Positions 48,201 through 63,200 of a DNA stretch of 64,000 nt are shown here, one piece after another. Origin of the DNA: Notospermus geniculatus (Eukaryota; Nemertea; Pilidiophora; Heteronemertea; Lineidae); assembly GCA_002633025.1 (NCBI GenBank), contig NMRB01000055.1, positions 360,315 to 424,314 of the forward strand, read 5' to 3'. The notes beneath the pieces are model-generated. The model was not told the DNA's origin. It did not search any database and saw only the letters and a list, made by a program, of their open reading frames with translations. Position 1 is the stretch's first letter. The number at the start of each line of letters is the position of its first letter. The position numbers and the translations under genes are program-made.

Positions 48201-51200
48201 AGAATGTTGATTCATTTCATGGGTTGACATGAAATTGAATTGGTTGCTATCCTAGCTTGATGTGCTGCATGATGTGCAGCTGGATGCCAAATTCCGTGGG
48301 TGTAGCGGTTGTCAGTTATGACACAACATAATGGCAGGAACACATGAATTCATTGGAGAAGTACGGACATCCCTTGCTCTGACCAATGCTCTTCTTGATG
48401 GAGACTCATCCTGATTACAGAAGCAATGAACAAATTTGGGATTGAACTGTGTGATGTGTTGGGCTCTTTCGAGAGGTTCCCCTGGCATAGATGTCCACTG
48501 AGAGTGATTCCACTCTATTTCAATGACAACTCTGTTTGCATAATCTCTTCACCTCAATCATGGCAGTCAACATTCTCAGCTTTACTTTGCCGATTGGAGT
48601 CTGCGGTATCATTTTATGAGCAAATATCTGAAATTCTTGCAGCTGTAGTATTGACATAAGGAAGTCATCCAATGTTGATATGAATTTCCAGACAGTAATT
48701 GTCGAAATTGTACTTTTCTTTGGTTCTATTGTTGGAACGTTGTTGGGTCCAGAGAGAGACTGTGGTCCAATATTGACAGAGTCTGGACTCGTGTGGTTCT
48801 GTAGAGATTGATGATGAAATAAACTGACAAATTCTGGGAGAATTGCTAAAATATGTTGACCTTGCATCAGCTCTGCAACGTGATATCCTTATAGGGACAA
48901 GTTCAGCACTTGTGAGAGATGTTACAAGACAATTGCTTGTCGGGCTGAGTAGTCTTTGAATATCCTTGTCCAGCTTTCAAATTCAGATTTGACAAAACAT
49001 CCAAATTGGTATGGGTCTTGCACCAGTAATGTTGCTTGAAATTCAGACAACTTTTCTGCACACTTATGAATGTTGCCATAGGCCTATTAAGGTTGGATTT
49101 TGAATAAAGTGTACCAGGAAACTCCAGATTAAAATGAAAGTTGTTGTTTTCATGAGCGTTTGAGCCGCCTCTAATCTTCTTTGGTGTATCAAATCATGGA
49201 TCTGTCGGCCATTTTGAAATCTATAGGATCAATCCTCTGTCACTGTGAATACATATAGTGAGTTACAATGACTCATTTTGTGTTTCTTCATTGTTTGGAG
49301 CTTTGGTAAATCTGTGACCAAGTGCTAGTTAACTGCGTGAGATTTTCTATAAATCCACTGACCGAAGTCAAAGCCATACATAGCCAGAAGTGTGTGTCCT
49401 TCTGAATGTTCCAACGGTCCTGTGAAACATTTGGTAGCCTAACTGCTCCTTTGCAAATATGCCAAATGATAAGCATTTTGTGCATCTCCAATTGCATGGC
49501 TTCTTCTTCTATCAATATTGACCATCACACAGTTAAATCTTGTAAAACTTGCTGTCCATTGGAGATCTCCACCATTCATGCCATTCCCCACAGCTTTGTC
49601 TTTCAGGGTGGTGATGTCAGCGAGGTGATCATCGGGGGATGTCACCAAGCAGTTTCTCAGGCAAAACCATCCCAACATTTTAATCAGCAGAATAGGATCA
49701 AGTTCTTTCATCCTGAAAGTTATTGAACTTTTAAACATCTCAATCCACTCTCATCATTCAACCATGGCATCACTTCTCATATATCTTACGTCTTACCACT
49801 TTCTTATTTTCGAATGGGTACATTCAATTTCCAACACTTACCACTTCCCACTCAATCCACTTAACTCTCTTCCACTTCATATCCTATCGCTTTTTCCTAC
49901 TTCACAGCTCTTCTAGTAATTTTCTATACTTTAGAAGAAAAAAGTATCAAAATATTTTCATTTAATACTTTAAATTGGCTAATTTCACAGCCTTGCCAGT
50001 TGTATCTGAAAGACCTGTTTGGACAGGAGCACAGTTTGGGACTTAAGAGGGGTTTTAGGCCCCTGCAGCTCAAAGCAGGAAACTGTATCCAAGCATTGAA
50101 CAATTGGTAATTTCTAGTCATTCTTCTCTGCTGGTTACTAACTGTAAATACAATTAATCACTTTAGAAATTAGGTAGTATGAGTTCCAGGATATAATTGG
50201 GTTTACTTTTCAACCCTATTGTTTCTTTTGTTGGCTAATTTATTCTGGATTAAAATATTTTGGTGGACTGATCTAGTCCTGGCTTGATTTGAATATGAAT
50301 TTGAATATGAAAACTGTTTTGGTTGTCAGCTATTTTGATATTTTTTCTGGTCTCTGAGCTTCCCATTTCCTCTGATTACAGATTCTATCTCTGTAGTTGC
50401 TGATTCCTCAGCATTATCCATTTCTATTGTGAATCATGAATTGGAAATAGGATTGGACACTACTGGTGTCCACCTCAGAACTTGTGTTTTTCTCGGCAAG
50501 TCAAATCATGCGGGCATTCCAGGTGTATTTCCATTATTGATTTCTTTACAACAAAAGTATTAAGGGAATACCATTGGTGGTAATTGGATTAGTAAAGAGA
50601 ATGAAGTTAAAGCAGCTAATGGGATTAGTTGAAGTTGTTAGTCAGGGCTGCTAAACAGTGTGTCCAAAAGGGGTGGGTGTTTGACTTGGTTCTCAGTTGC
50701 GGGCTAAAGTTTGAAGAAAGTCAATAAAACTAAAGACAAATAATCTTGTTTTACTGCATAAAGCACTTTCAGCCTGGCATCTTGGGGATATACAGAAAAT
50801 TAAAGAAAATAACAAGTCAAATGTGAGCAATTAAATTCAGAGTTCTTTGAAAAAGCCTGAGACGATATTTTATGTAAATGACAAAAGTTGCCTGTAGGTG
50901 TAATATTCAGACCAAAATGTGTATGCTCTACTTGTCTTTTTCATTGAATCATTTCATTTGTGGGTCAGAATTGCTCTGTTGTTGGTTATTTGTAAGATAG
51001 CTTTGAGGAGTTCAAGGCTGTTCAAGAATGTGGCCACTCATCATAGCACAGCAGGTGTAACCACTTCTAAATGATCATGACATTGGGATGAATCTGGAGC
51101 CAGTATGATTTGAATGATCCAACATCTGTTGAGTAGAGTTTTAGCCTGTTTCAGATAAATCAGACATTATGACAGGAATCGAACCTGAAGTTTCCGAGTC

Positions 51201-54200
51201 TACAGTAGTTTATTTCAGTTCTCTTTGTTTACTATTGGAAAAATCCTCAATATTCTTATGAACAAAAACACCATAAATAAAGAAGCTTTTTCCAAGTAAT
51301 GTTGAAACAGTTTCCATCTTCAAAGAAATTTCAATTGATTGCAAAACAAACACATTCCTTTTGCATTTACTTCTGTGAAAACATGGCACGTTTTCTCCAA
51401 ACTCAGCTTCACCTCTTTCTCTTTTCCTTTGTGATCCACTGAAAGTAATCAAGTAATAAATCAGCCAATTAACCACCCTTTCATCTCACCATTCTCTCTT
51501 ACACAATCTTGACCATTAGCCTGCCTTCAAATTGTGAAGCTGCTGGTTTGGTCCTTTGTGATTTTTCTCAAGCATTTTGTTTGGAATTCACGAAATGAAG
51601 GTAATATTCAGACTGAATAAAACTTAGTCAAAACACAGGTGTTAAAATGGCATACAAGTTCCCTCTTATGCAAGAATTGAATTTGCCATGGCAGACGTTT
51701 GAGACTCCCAGATTAAGGACGTCTGCTTCCTCTGCTCATTGCCTACCAATCAGTGACACTGATACATGTATATCTGATCATCTCAATTATGGTATGTGAC
51801 TTCCGATCACCCATTGCCAAGATCTGTCTCAATATCACTATAAAAAAGTGCACACATTGGCCAAACTTCAGACATTACAGCTGCTTTCCTTTTCCCATGG
51901 CCTCTACCACGAACCCTGCTGGCAAATCCGCACATAATCATGACCACAGCGTTGTACTCATTGTGACCGCCACCAGGTGTCCACAGCCACAAATCACCCC
52001 CCAGTATCTTGTCTTTGTGACCCTCAGCAAGTAACAGCATAAGCACCTCAAATCAGTACCCCCTTGGTTCCAAACACTACTGATTCCTTCCAGACAAGTT
52101 TGGATTTCTCCCCTGGATGTGGCTAAGCCAATAATCCCTATGTGCAAGGTGTATGAATGGAAAACAACAACTTTGTCCTACTCATTAGTCTTTTTTCACA
52201 GACCTGTGAAACGTATTGGCCGGTTGTCAGTTTCATAAAGCCAGAAGTATATGGAACTTCAAATTTCATTGATTCTTCTCTTGAGTTCCTCGTTCCACCA
52301 CACTGCTTACAATGGTGTGGATTATTAACCAAAATGCCTGATTGTTCTGTCCCATTGTTGGAGCAAGCAAGTTCTTCAGCAGAATAATAGCCGCCATTTA
52401 GATTGCCGGAGTTGGCCAGGCAGCATTGCTCGTTCTGCGGTGCCTGTTGGATTGCTCTGTGCACAGGAGTTCATTTCAGTTTTCGTATTGCAAACTCTGT
52501 GACATCGGAATTTGTCATCAACGGTGGATATTCGGCTGTTCTTTGAAGAGGTGGCAAACGGATGTTGTGATAAATTATTTGGGATTCCCAAACATTTTGT
52601 AGCATAGCATGAGAACTTTCATGTTGGATTATGTCAGTCAACTTGGATGCTACTTTTTGTGAAGCTTGACTGAAAGTTGGTGAGCATTTCTTTGATTTTC
52701 CCATTGATTTCATGTGTGCAAGCAGAAGCCAACCACCTGACATACCAAAGCATAGAATTTGGTAAGTTTGGTTTTACTGGCCTTTCATTGGAGATATGGA
52801 GGTATTTTAGAATGCTCCTCAACGTAAAGGAGTTCCTCAAGGCTATTGTTCTTCTGTTGAGAACAATAGCCTTTAGGCCGTTTTTTTTTAATTAGTTGGT
52901 TTACGGGAAATTTGGTAGGAAATCTGAAGTCGGAGGGGGGAAAAAATAAAAAAAATAATCAACATTTACTGATTTTTTTTCGAAATATATCCTGACATGC
53001 TCTACGGAGAAGAGGAGGAAGAAATATTTCCACCATGATGGCTCCCAATCACTATTTTTTCGACATCAAGAAGCTGAAACACAACATCAACAGGAAAAAA
53101 TAACTGAGAAATTTGAAGTTTTATTTTTTTCAGAGGTTTATTTTTATGCACAGGATCGGAGGAGAAAAAAAAACACCCAAAATCCAATTTTATTTTTTTT
53201 CTGAATTTGGCAATTTCAACGTCGGCGGTCCCGTAAACCAAGTAATAAAAAAAAAACGGCCTTAGGAACTCCTTTACGTTGAGGAGTATTCTAAAATACG
53301 CACCATAGTGTTGAGTATTTCAAAGGTGTCATGCTGCAGATTTACAGCAACAACACTTAAATAGTTGGTGCCAAAAAGTCCCCCATAGCCGAGGCTAATT
53401 GCAGGAAATTATCATGTGCAGTTTGCTGCTAAAACACTTTAGCTCACATTAAACTTCATTGAAACAACTCTTGTTGTTGAGATTATCAACTTCTCATGTA
53501 CTTATCTGCTTATGTCGCTTTTCGTTTCCATGGAGTTTTGATGCTCATTTGGCTCCGTGTAAATCCTCCGAGTTACATTATCACAGCCATATTATTGATT
53601 AATTTCATGCAAAAGGTTTACCTGGAGAGTTTTTTGCCAGTCTTTTGTTAAGGGTTGACAATGATATCATATTTTTAGTCCATGAATACAAATGTATCAT
53701 CCTAAGATGCGAGTCTAAATGTTATGATCTCGAATACACTTATGCAGAAATTTTCATAGACACGAATCTTGCATACATTTGGCTATGAAGGACACACATA
53801 CAATTCTGTTGGAATCTTGTATGAGTTATCCACAAAATCTTGTATACACTGGGATTTGAAAGACACAGTTTTGTTGGTTGTACAAGAATCTTGTATGCTT
53901 GCTCAAAAATCTTGCATCAGAGCACAGTTATACAAGAATTTTATATACCGGTAAAGTAAACTGCTTAACTCTCTCCCTGCATCATAATCCTTCAAAGTAA
54001 CCTTGCAATCTATCGATTTGTTCTGTTAATATTATGGGTGAACCCACGCTCACTCATGTTTCAGCTGTTTGAGAGGTTTACGATTGCTTTGTTTTATGTT
54101 TGATTAATGTGGTAGATTTTCATGTTGTCAGTTTAGCTGGAAGGTGGTAAATTTTCAAACTGCTTCAGTTACCAAAGCCAGCAACTTGATCCTCACTGGC

Positions 54201-57200
54201 GCCAACACATTTCATGTTGTAGTCAAGAGTGGTACTTGTACCGCACTTCAAGGTCAAATCTGCCGAAGGACGTGTCTTGTGATTTTGCAGCTTGTGGATT
54301 TGTTACAGATATTTCAATCCATGGTCAAGTTGCCAGTTTTGATAGTGGAAATGCAGCCCTTTAAAATGACATTGGCCTGAAACTTCAAGAATTATCATGG
54401 CCTTTGTTGCTGAATGTTAAGCTCTATATCTTCGGATTAGCTTTGTGGGCGGTCAGAGTGGTTCTGAGAAGAAATAAACTCCTCTTTTCTGTGCCAAATT
54501 ATGTGCCTAAGCCCCATTGATTTAAAACACTGAAAGGCCTAGTGAGTTAAATCTTGGAGGAATTATACTGGAGGAATTCCCCTTTTTCAACCCCTCAAAG
54601 GGATAGAATCCTGATTTTCCTGTTATTGCATTGTTTCTGAATTACTCTTTGAACTTGGAATTTAGTGGTACCTTGGCCGAGGGTTTCTTTCGGCCTTGTT
54701 TTTCTGTAATGGAAGTTTGGGTTCAATTGGTACATATGCAGCTGTTTTGAATCTGCTGTGCACAATTGAAGTAGCCTTCAGCTGTGACCAATTGATGAAT
54801 TGATGTTCACTTCAATCTCAGTCAAAGAATTATTCTAATATAATGTGTACATCTGTGTTCTTGGTTGTCAGTCAGAAGCCAATCGTGTTTCCCATCCCAT
54901 GGTCAGATTGTACATATGATTCAACTTCGGGGCCAATAGGGCTGAATTGCGTGGTCCGACATGCCATGAAATAATTGTCTGAATTTGTTAACACAATCTG
55001 AAGAATTTAATGAAAATATGGCCATGCGCAGAGGGTATTACTGGGCTGGCCTTGATATGGGGTACTTAGGATGTCGGATGACCCTGTCCACGAGAGCTCT
55101 CAGTTCCAGGCAAAGCATACCCACTTCATACCATAACCAAATGTCCAGTTGTCTTTTCTCAATTCAGCACTTCAACTTTGAATAGAAGCTTTTTGCTTTG
55201 TGATAGCATCGGATGGACTTGCTGTGTTGGGCAGTCAAGGGGGCTCAAAATTATCTCAAGTGTCAACCGTGGAATAGATCTTTCATTTGCAACAATTTCA
55301 AAAATGCCGTGAAGATTCCAGGTTTCGCTTTTGGCTTTTGTGGATTGTCAGATTCTTGGAAGTTTCATGCAGGGATCTGGAGTACTTTACTTTTGTTTGG
55401 GCTGCATATTGTAGTGGCTTGCAGTGCACTTTGACTCCAAGGGTCACCATCATTGCAGGCACTATTCCATCCTCCCATCACAGGGCTTTGGTCCGTCGCT
55501 CCTCTTCATATGCTCGCACACGAGCGTATGAAGAGGAGCGATACCAAAGCCCTGCAATTGGAGGATGGCACTATTCATGTTGTTACATGAATGTATGCAT
55601 TTCGAAAACTGCATCCTCAACAAATTTTGACTTAAAAACACTCATCATCCTTGTTCCTCAGTGTATTTCAATAGCAGGCCATGAATGTTTGTCATGATTG
55701 AAGTGAAAATTCCCAGCTATTCTTGTACCCAGTAGTCTTTCAGAACTAAATCCTAATTAGTAGAAATAATCATCAATTATAGATGCACCTTTAGTTCATA
55801 TTTCTTCCCTGCTTGTTAATTTTGATTGGCGGCAAGTTTTAATTATGCATTTTAACAAATGTAGCCTTGTATTTTGTATTGTGTTTGTGAGTGCATTCAC
55901 ATCTCCATGCATTGATACTTTCATGTGAATGTTACCTTATCGATTTCAAGTTAGCCTTGAAGGAGTCAGATTCCAATGACTTGTAATCAACCATGCTCGA
56001 GTCCTTGAGCAAGCCACTTTGTTGTCCATTTGTAGGATTTGGTAACTTGCTTGCCATCTCAAGATGTGATGAAATGACGCCTCCAAATTAATTCACTCGT
56101 GTTCACCTGTGTCGTTCAGAAGAATATCATTGAATCATAGCCTGTTGTCTGGGTTTAGCATGTCAGCACCAGTTCACAAACCCCATGGGTGTCCATTTCT
56201 TGTTGATGGCGGTTTGCGTGCTCGTGGCCAATAGACGATATATTTTACGAGAGAAATTCCAAAGTCTGCATGTATATTGTTCGACGTCTGCTATCATTTT
56301 TTGCCTCGTCTAAGGAGGTATTTTAGTGGAATTGATTCTTTTGATATTGTGCAGATGACCCCATATGGTGGATGATTTTCCAAATTCTGTTTTCGATGGA
56401 GAAAGTTTCAGTTCACCTCCGTTTTGAGGGTAGGCCCAACCTCTTGATCTGAGCTAAATCACCAGTACCAGTTAACTGCAGCCAGGAGGGAACACGGCAC
56501 GTGCTCCCCAATTTCATTATGAATATGATACAGTTCTCAGTGATCATAATCAATGTTTTTGAACTTATCGAGCAGTGCTGGCAGATGTCCGTCGTATTGT
56601 TGTAGCGGCCATCAGAAGAGGCCCACGGCGCCACAAGCTCTTCATCTAAACGTAATAGCCAACAACCAAATGTTGTGGCTTACAAATATCAAGTATTTAT
56701 CAATTGCACTTGAAGTGTCCCTATCAAATGTGTGTATATTAGTATTGATAATGGAGCTGTAAATTATATGTGAGGGTTTTGAGTTTCATAATTGAAGTCG
56801 AATAATCATGGGCTATCTCGGATAAGTTGTAATCGTCCCCTTGGAACTATCCGGCAGATGACATTACACATTTTTTTCTGGCTTTTGTGATATCGCGCAT
56901 GGCATTGCATGAGATGAAGTGTTTCATGGATTATTTACAGGTTGTTGGGTGATATGTTATGAATGAGTACAAGCCGTGTGTTGTGTCGACTTTTTTATCA
57001 GCAATTAGTCAGGCAGTACCTTCATGGAGCAAACAGATCCTCTCTTAAACTCATCTTTCATCTCCTGGCAACTCCGTCACATCTGATTTCCACACACCTG
57101 AAGACTAGGGTACAGGCCTATGCATTGTTATCTGCAGTGTTTATGACCTCGGGCAAGACACTGTTCTATAACACCTTCAGAATAAAGGTTCTTTTCTTGA

Positions 57201-60200
57201 ACTACAAAATGTTTCCTAAAACGATTGTGTCTCGGTGAATCTTCATTGTCAGATTTCACCATTATGTGTTGGAATATGATCCTATTAGAGGCTTGTTGGG
57301 TCTGGGTGGTTGGATTGTTTGTGTGGTAAGTTTGTACATCCTTTGTATGTTGAGAAGAATACATGTATCATACTTGAGTTAATCTAGAAAGTGGACATAT
57401 TGTACTCATCGACCCAGAGGTGACCGCGTACTGTTCATCTGCTTACTTTCTTTGATAATCATATTTTAGTTTCTTGAGTCCTTTATCGTGAGTTACGGGA
57501 CATTTAATTTGCATAATTCCTATGCTTTGAAGTGTGATTTTTCTTTGATAATCTTGTCATTCGATTGGTATCTTTGTGTCATGTACTTGGTCATAGTGTT
57601 TGGCCCTGAGGTCTTCTCCTAGGCCTACTGCACTGATATTGCTTATGTGATGGTCTACCCTTACCCATCCACGAGGCTCCCAGGAGCCCCTCTTGTGCAG
57701 TTCGATGTCAAACTTGAATCGACTAAACTGTTATCATTGGTTACCACAGAAGCCTTACAAATCCTTGACAACACATTGCTAAACTGTCAGCCGACCCCTC
57801 CCAACCCATTCATTAATGGAAAAACAGCTTGGTGCATAGAAACGGCAGCTCTGTCCAAATAATAACTGTCGAAATTTAAAGAATTAGGCCAACATATAAA
57901 ACTTTTATTAGACACCCTTGGGGAAGGATAATAACCTTGGGGAATGAAGTCTCACAACACCACAACCACCCACACCTGAATCACCATTCATTTTAATTTC
58001 AATTTATTTTCATAAATTAAACAACCATTTCAAAATACCTTATTCACATGGTGAACCCCATGCTTCATTTGCGGAGAATAGTTCTTTTTTGTGCTGAAAT
58101 ATTGTGCACTTTATGAAAACAAACTTGGGGGAGAAAGTCCATTTTGTCAATAGCAATGCTACACAGGTTTCTCACCCACCTGTCTATTCCTGTGTTCATT
58201 AATAACTGTCGCCTTACCGCGGGACATAGAGGTGGACAGAGCAGTCAAGGGTCGGGTAAACATGAAGACAAAGCCCAGGAGGGGAGTTTTGATAAATTAA
58301 TGGACAATGAATTTCTACTGGAATGCAATGAAGGTGCATTACTTCAATGTGTGTATGAAAATTTGTGCTGATGAAGCTGTTGTTTTAAAGGGGAAATGAT
58401 GCGGCTTCCACTGCTGGTGCAGTGTTCTTCAAGTTCTCAGAACACTTGCTTCCAAATCAGTATTACCGGGTACAATAACTCTGCTGGTTCTTTTTCACTG
58501 AGCCTTTTGCGGTGCGAAAGTCCTTTTGTTCTGCTCAGCAGTGAAAGTGTGACAACTGTTAGGCTTCATCAAACACATTTTAATGGCAATTGGCTCTTGT
58601 GAAGTAAAACAGTAAAATTTGGTCACATTTGTAAAGGCATAATGAAGGTGACAATAGTTATTGTGGTTTGCATTGAAACAGAAGTTGCTATGAAAGTGAA
58701 TAATCCAGTTATAACGAATCGACTGCATTTGTTGATTAATATTGTGGTGTTTTATGGTTAAAAAGTGTGATATTATGTTGATTGTTCGGCAGCAATCAGC
58801 ATAAAACAGCAACCGTCTGTCATAAAGTTCTCATTGATGGTGTAACCCTCCCTGGTCCTGGTGAGTTTCTTGGTAAGTCTGTCTTGAATTGTTTTGCACT
58901 GTATTTTCATGTTCTTTGCAAACAGATCAGAAGCAATTGAGAAAATCTTCAGGAATCCCACCACCAACTGAATCTGGCCTGTTTCACACTAGATTAGATC
59001 AGAATCATCTCTGTCAGTGAAGTGGGAACCAGATAAACCTCTTTGTCCACACACAATTGGATACAATCTTGAGAAGGGTACAACTCTTTCATTTCAATAT
59101 GGTCAAAGTCATCTTTTCTGTGTGCTCACCATCTCCACCATTCTCATGTTTTCATGAAAAGCGATTGTTAGGTACCTCATGGTCAAGTGCTCTCACTGCA
59201 TAGGGACTTGATCACAAAGTTGAGTGAATTAGAATTGAGTGATAATCATTCTGACCTGGAGTGGCGAGAGGGTGATTCGCCTTTTGTTCAGAGTCCACCC
59301 CAAGCGTGGGAGATCCCCAGCTGCCCTTCGTCTGATGACCGTGCGATTGGAGAGGTGTTACAAACTGCCTAATTCCTGATGTGGTGTGAATGGTTTCCCA
59401 TCACGGCCACCTTCGACATGCCGTGACGCTACATTCTTGGTGTTAAAGCATGTGTACTCACTTGAATCTAGGCGCCCAATCTCGCCTCACTAGCGTTGTC
59501 TTAGCTTTTCCCACAGTTTCCTCCATTCTTCTCTGCTGTTACCTTTGAACAAAGCAATATTTCCCCAGTTGCTGATCATTTTGTTGTGTGCTTCATCCCA
59601 TGGGGCTTCTCACTTGGTGCACCAAGTTTGCCCAAACTCTAAAGGCTGATAGTGCAGCCAGTGGCTTGTAACTTTCCCCTGAAGTGCATTTTCAAGATCA
59701 GATCCCGTGAGGGGATGTTCAGTGATTGGTGAGATTCTACATCAGCAATGTTTCTGATATCCAACAAGACTTCTATGTTGTGACGAAGGGAGTTACCTTG
59801 GGATGCTCTATTGATGGCATGACTGCTATGAGTTTGTTATGATGCTGTTACAAATTACTAGTGATGCTGTTTATCAAGGTAATAAACTCTGCCATTAATC
59901 CATTATTTCATCACCAATTTCATAATGATGCGACAGGGACAAAACCTGTCATGCCATATTTCATATGGTGAACGTATGAATTAAACATCATTTGAGTCAA
60001 CAGCATGAAAAGACCCAGCTGTGCTTTGATGGCACATTGTTCTCTGTTGTCAGCATCAATTCGGAGTCAGATGGACCACCAGGAATTTGTGATACCCAGC
60101 ATCATTGTCTTCATCCAATGATGCATCTGTAACGAGATGATGTAGTTAAGGCTCAGCCTCTTGTTCAGTTTTGTGCGACTGAAATGAATCGGAAGGATAA

Positions 60201-63200
60201 TACCAGGAGGAGTTTCAACTCAATCAGGGATGATGTTAGGATAACTTTGGGGACCATTGATAGTTAGGGCCCTGAGGGTAGGTTTGATGGGGCACCTGCT
60301 GATGGGTACAGCGTGTGTGGCTCAATGGTACTGTGCTGCTCAGTGGCGGATGATGGGGACATGATGATTTATCGATACTAGGAATCATTGTGTGAATTGG
60401 TTGCGAGAATTCTCATGTGTTTGATGGCCTATTCCTTATGCTGGTTTGCTACATCACTTGTAGGAAAGCGAAAAGGCTCCCAAAGTCAGGATTTCCTCCT
60501 TACTGCTTGCAAACACAGCCAGTGTATTGTGCCCCTGATGGTTTGCTATTGGGTTTATTGGACTCGGGATGTTCAAAGTTAGTGGTCAGCCCAAGTTTGT
60601 TCAAAAGACTCTGAATTTGTGATCCACATTCAGTTCGTTTTCTCAGAATCCCATCTCCCGATGTCTGCTCAGTCACCCACATCGTTGCAGTCAATACAGT
60701 GTCACAATATCCAGTTCAATCCTTACAACTATTCTTTGCAACCATTGTCAATTTGCTTGAGAGTTGTAGAATAAGCTTTCCAGGGGTTTCTGGTGTACCA
60801 TGATGCTATTACAAAGGTATTACAAATTGCCCCTATAATGGAACAGGTCCTCCATTCTTGTAAAATACAATTGTCAAAGAATTACAGGCATGATTAGCAG
60901 AGATGCTCATGTTTTTCTCAGAAGAGAGGGCTTCGATATTCAATGGATGGATTTTCCAGGATCCCCTATCATTAGGGGCACATATTGTGGCATTAACAAA
61001 AAAGTTCAACTGTAATTTCACCCCGGTCTGGATTGAGCCAGTTACGACCAGCATGACAATGACTTATTTGTTAAAAAATCATTGTCTGTAATATATTCTT
61101 GAGATAGGGTGTAATTTTAGTAGAAATCGAAGAACTTCACACCTCTTATTGAATTTATCTCATTTTGTCTTGGTGATCAATAAAGTCTTAATGATTTTTT
61201 GCTGGGGACTCTCTTCTCGCCTCAGGGAACATGTGTCCTTCCATCAGGGTGGATTCGTCCATCCGCCCGCATTTCCAGCCCCCTCAGGGTATCATCAATA
61301 CCTCACTGTGGGTGGAGAATCAATGCGTGTGACTTGCGTGGCACGCCTCATGGTCCTTGATTTGTGTATCTACATGTATACTGGCGAGAATTTGTTATGT
61401 TATGAATACATATTTCATACACTTTGTCTCCAATTGTCATCTCGAGACACATGTATAGTCTGTCACGAGTCCTCTGTACCTGCCTCAACTTGTGCCAGTT
61501 GAAACTTTAAGAGCATTTTATTCTGCAATGGTGCTCCTAGTGCCAGAATGTGTGGTAGTGCTGTTCGTTTAAACCCCATGCAGAGTCAAATAGTTTTGGT
61601 ATAGCCACCATATTTTTGAGTAGTCTCTTGTGATTTAAAAAAAGTCACTCCTTGAATGTGGTGAACTCAACTCACACTCAGTTCTGTATCAAGTGTGAGT
61701 GGGACATGATGCATAACAACTTTACCATGAGCATCAGCTCTCTGTAACCCAGGGTCATCCCCTGAGTTTGGAACAAGGACCTGATCAGCCCTGAAGCATT
61801 TCTCAACTGGTCCCTCCACCCACTCTCCATGAAACAATCGTCTTACCATAACCTCCTTCACAAGGGATGGTATAAGCACTTAAGTTTGGCCCTTCCTGTC
61901 CTGTTAAATGCTTCTGAAATATATGCCCTTGGGGAAGTCTCCTTACACCTGCATCTTCTCTTTAAGGAAGCAAGATAAGGATGCAGAGTTCAAGTCGCCA
62001 TTTAGTCCTTCCATCCCCCTTCATTTTGAAGTGGTGGCCCAGCTGGTTGAGCCTGGGGCTGCACGTTCTACTGCTCTTAAATCAGGGGTCTTTGTTTCTC
62101 TTGAATCATATTTGGATGGATGTGATACTCTGACTAAAATGTACTCTTTTCTGATGATTTCCATTAAACATCGCAAATATGTGACATGCTTGCCATTACG
62201 TGTAGGAAGATGCCGTCTGCTCAAGCTAGGTTATGAATGAGTTATCCATTCATGCACACCTCTATTGAACATCTTTTCTTCAAATGATTTCCCTTAAAAG
62301 TCTCACAGTTGGAGATATATGGTACCTACCATTCCGTGGAGGTATCGTCAGCATTGGCTAGGCACTGAACACGTTATACATACACACACTAACTTGTACT
62401 GATTCTGTTCTATTCATCGTTTCAGTGGTGGAAAGAGCTGATGATGCAGACGCTATCGACCAATGAGAGCAGCCCATTCAGGTTGTGATGGAGACACAAT
62501 GCATGTGCGGCTGATGACACACAATTTGGATTAGAGCGCAGATGACAGGACGTGCTGGGGATAACAGCACAAGGAAATGAAGTTGCAGATGCAGTATCAT
62601 TTAGGATTTCAAAAGGATTTTAGTCTCAAAGTATTGAAATTATGCCTTTGTCACGTGTAATTCTAAACGGAGGATGTTGATGCTGATTATTGAGTTGTTT
62701 GTTTAGTTGATCAATAGATGACAGTGATGCGGATATTAAGCCGATATCATCAAGGATAATATCGATGATGCACGAAGACATCAATATGGACGGTCATGCC
62801 TAGCGAGTGTTCAACAACGGCCAGGAAACAAGACATGAATATTTTATGGATGCATCCTTTTTTGCTCTCATTGGGTGGGTGACCAATAGTCGATGAAGTC
62901 CTTGTAGGAACTGGTTTAATTCTGGATGCTGCATTTGCTGTCATGACAAGCTAATGATCTCCCTTCTTCCAGTGGGCCAACATGTATATGGATACTTTCC
63001 TTTGCTCTGTAAGAGGTATTCAACATTCAGGCTGCATTTCTGCCAGGGTTGAAACTTTCTGTGGAACACTGCTTTTCCAACCCTAACCCAAGACTGTATT
63101 CTTTATGAACATCTTTCACTTTCGTACCTCTGGATAGAATCCTTGCCTTTGGACTTGATTTTGTCCTGTCTATCAGTTGAGGACTCCTGTTCCGAAATTA

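Noticed and set aside
49288-49738. Overlapping frames of about 75-106 codons on both strands
   Set aside because: Both strands are open at once with no conserved motif, which is typical of chance.
51165-51205. Lone B-box sequence on the minus strand
   Set aside because: GGTTCGATTCC alone, without an A box or cloverleaf, does not support a tRNA gene.
51807-52743. Several overlapping minus-strand frames
   Set aside because: They looked at first like a decayed gene, but no motif or continuous similarity could be followed across the stops.
62035-62110. tRNA-like stretch with TGGCCCAGCTGGTTGAGC
   Set aside because: The A box is good but the B box is too degraded and there is no stem pairing; at best an old SINE remnant.
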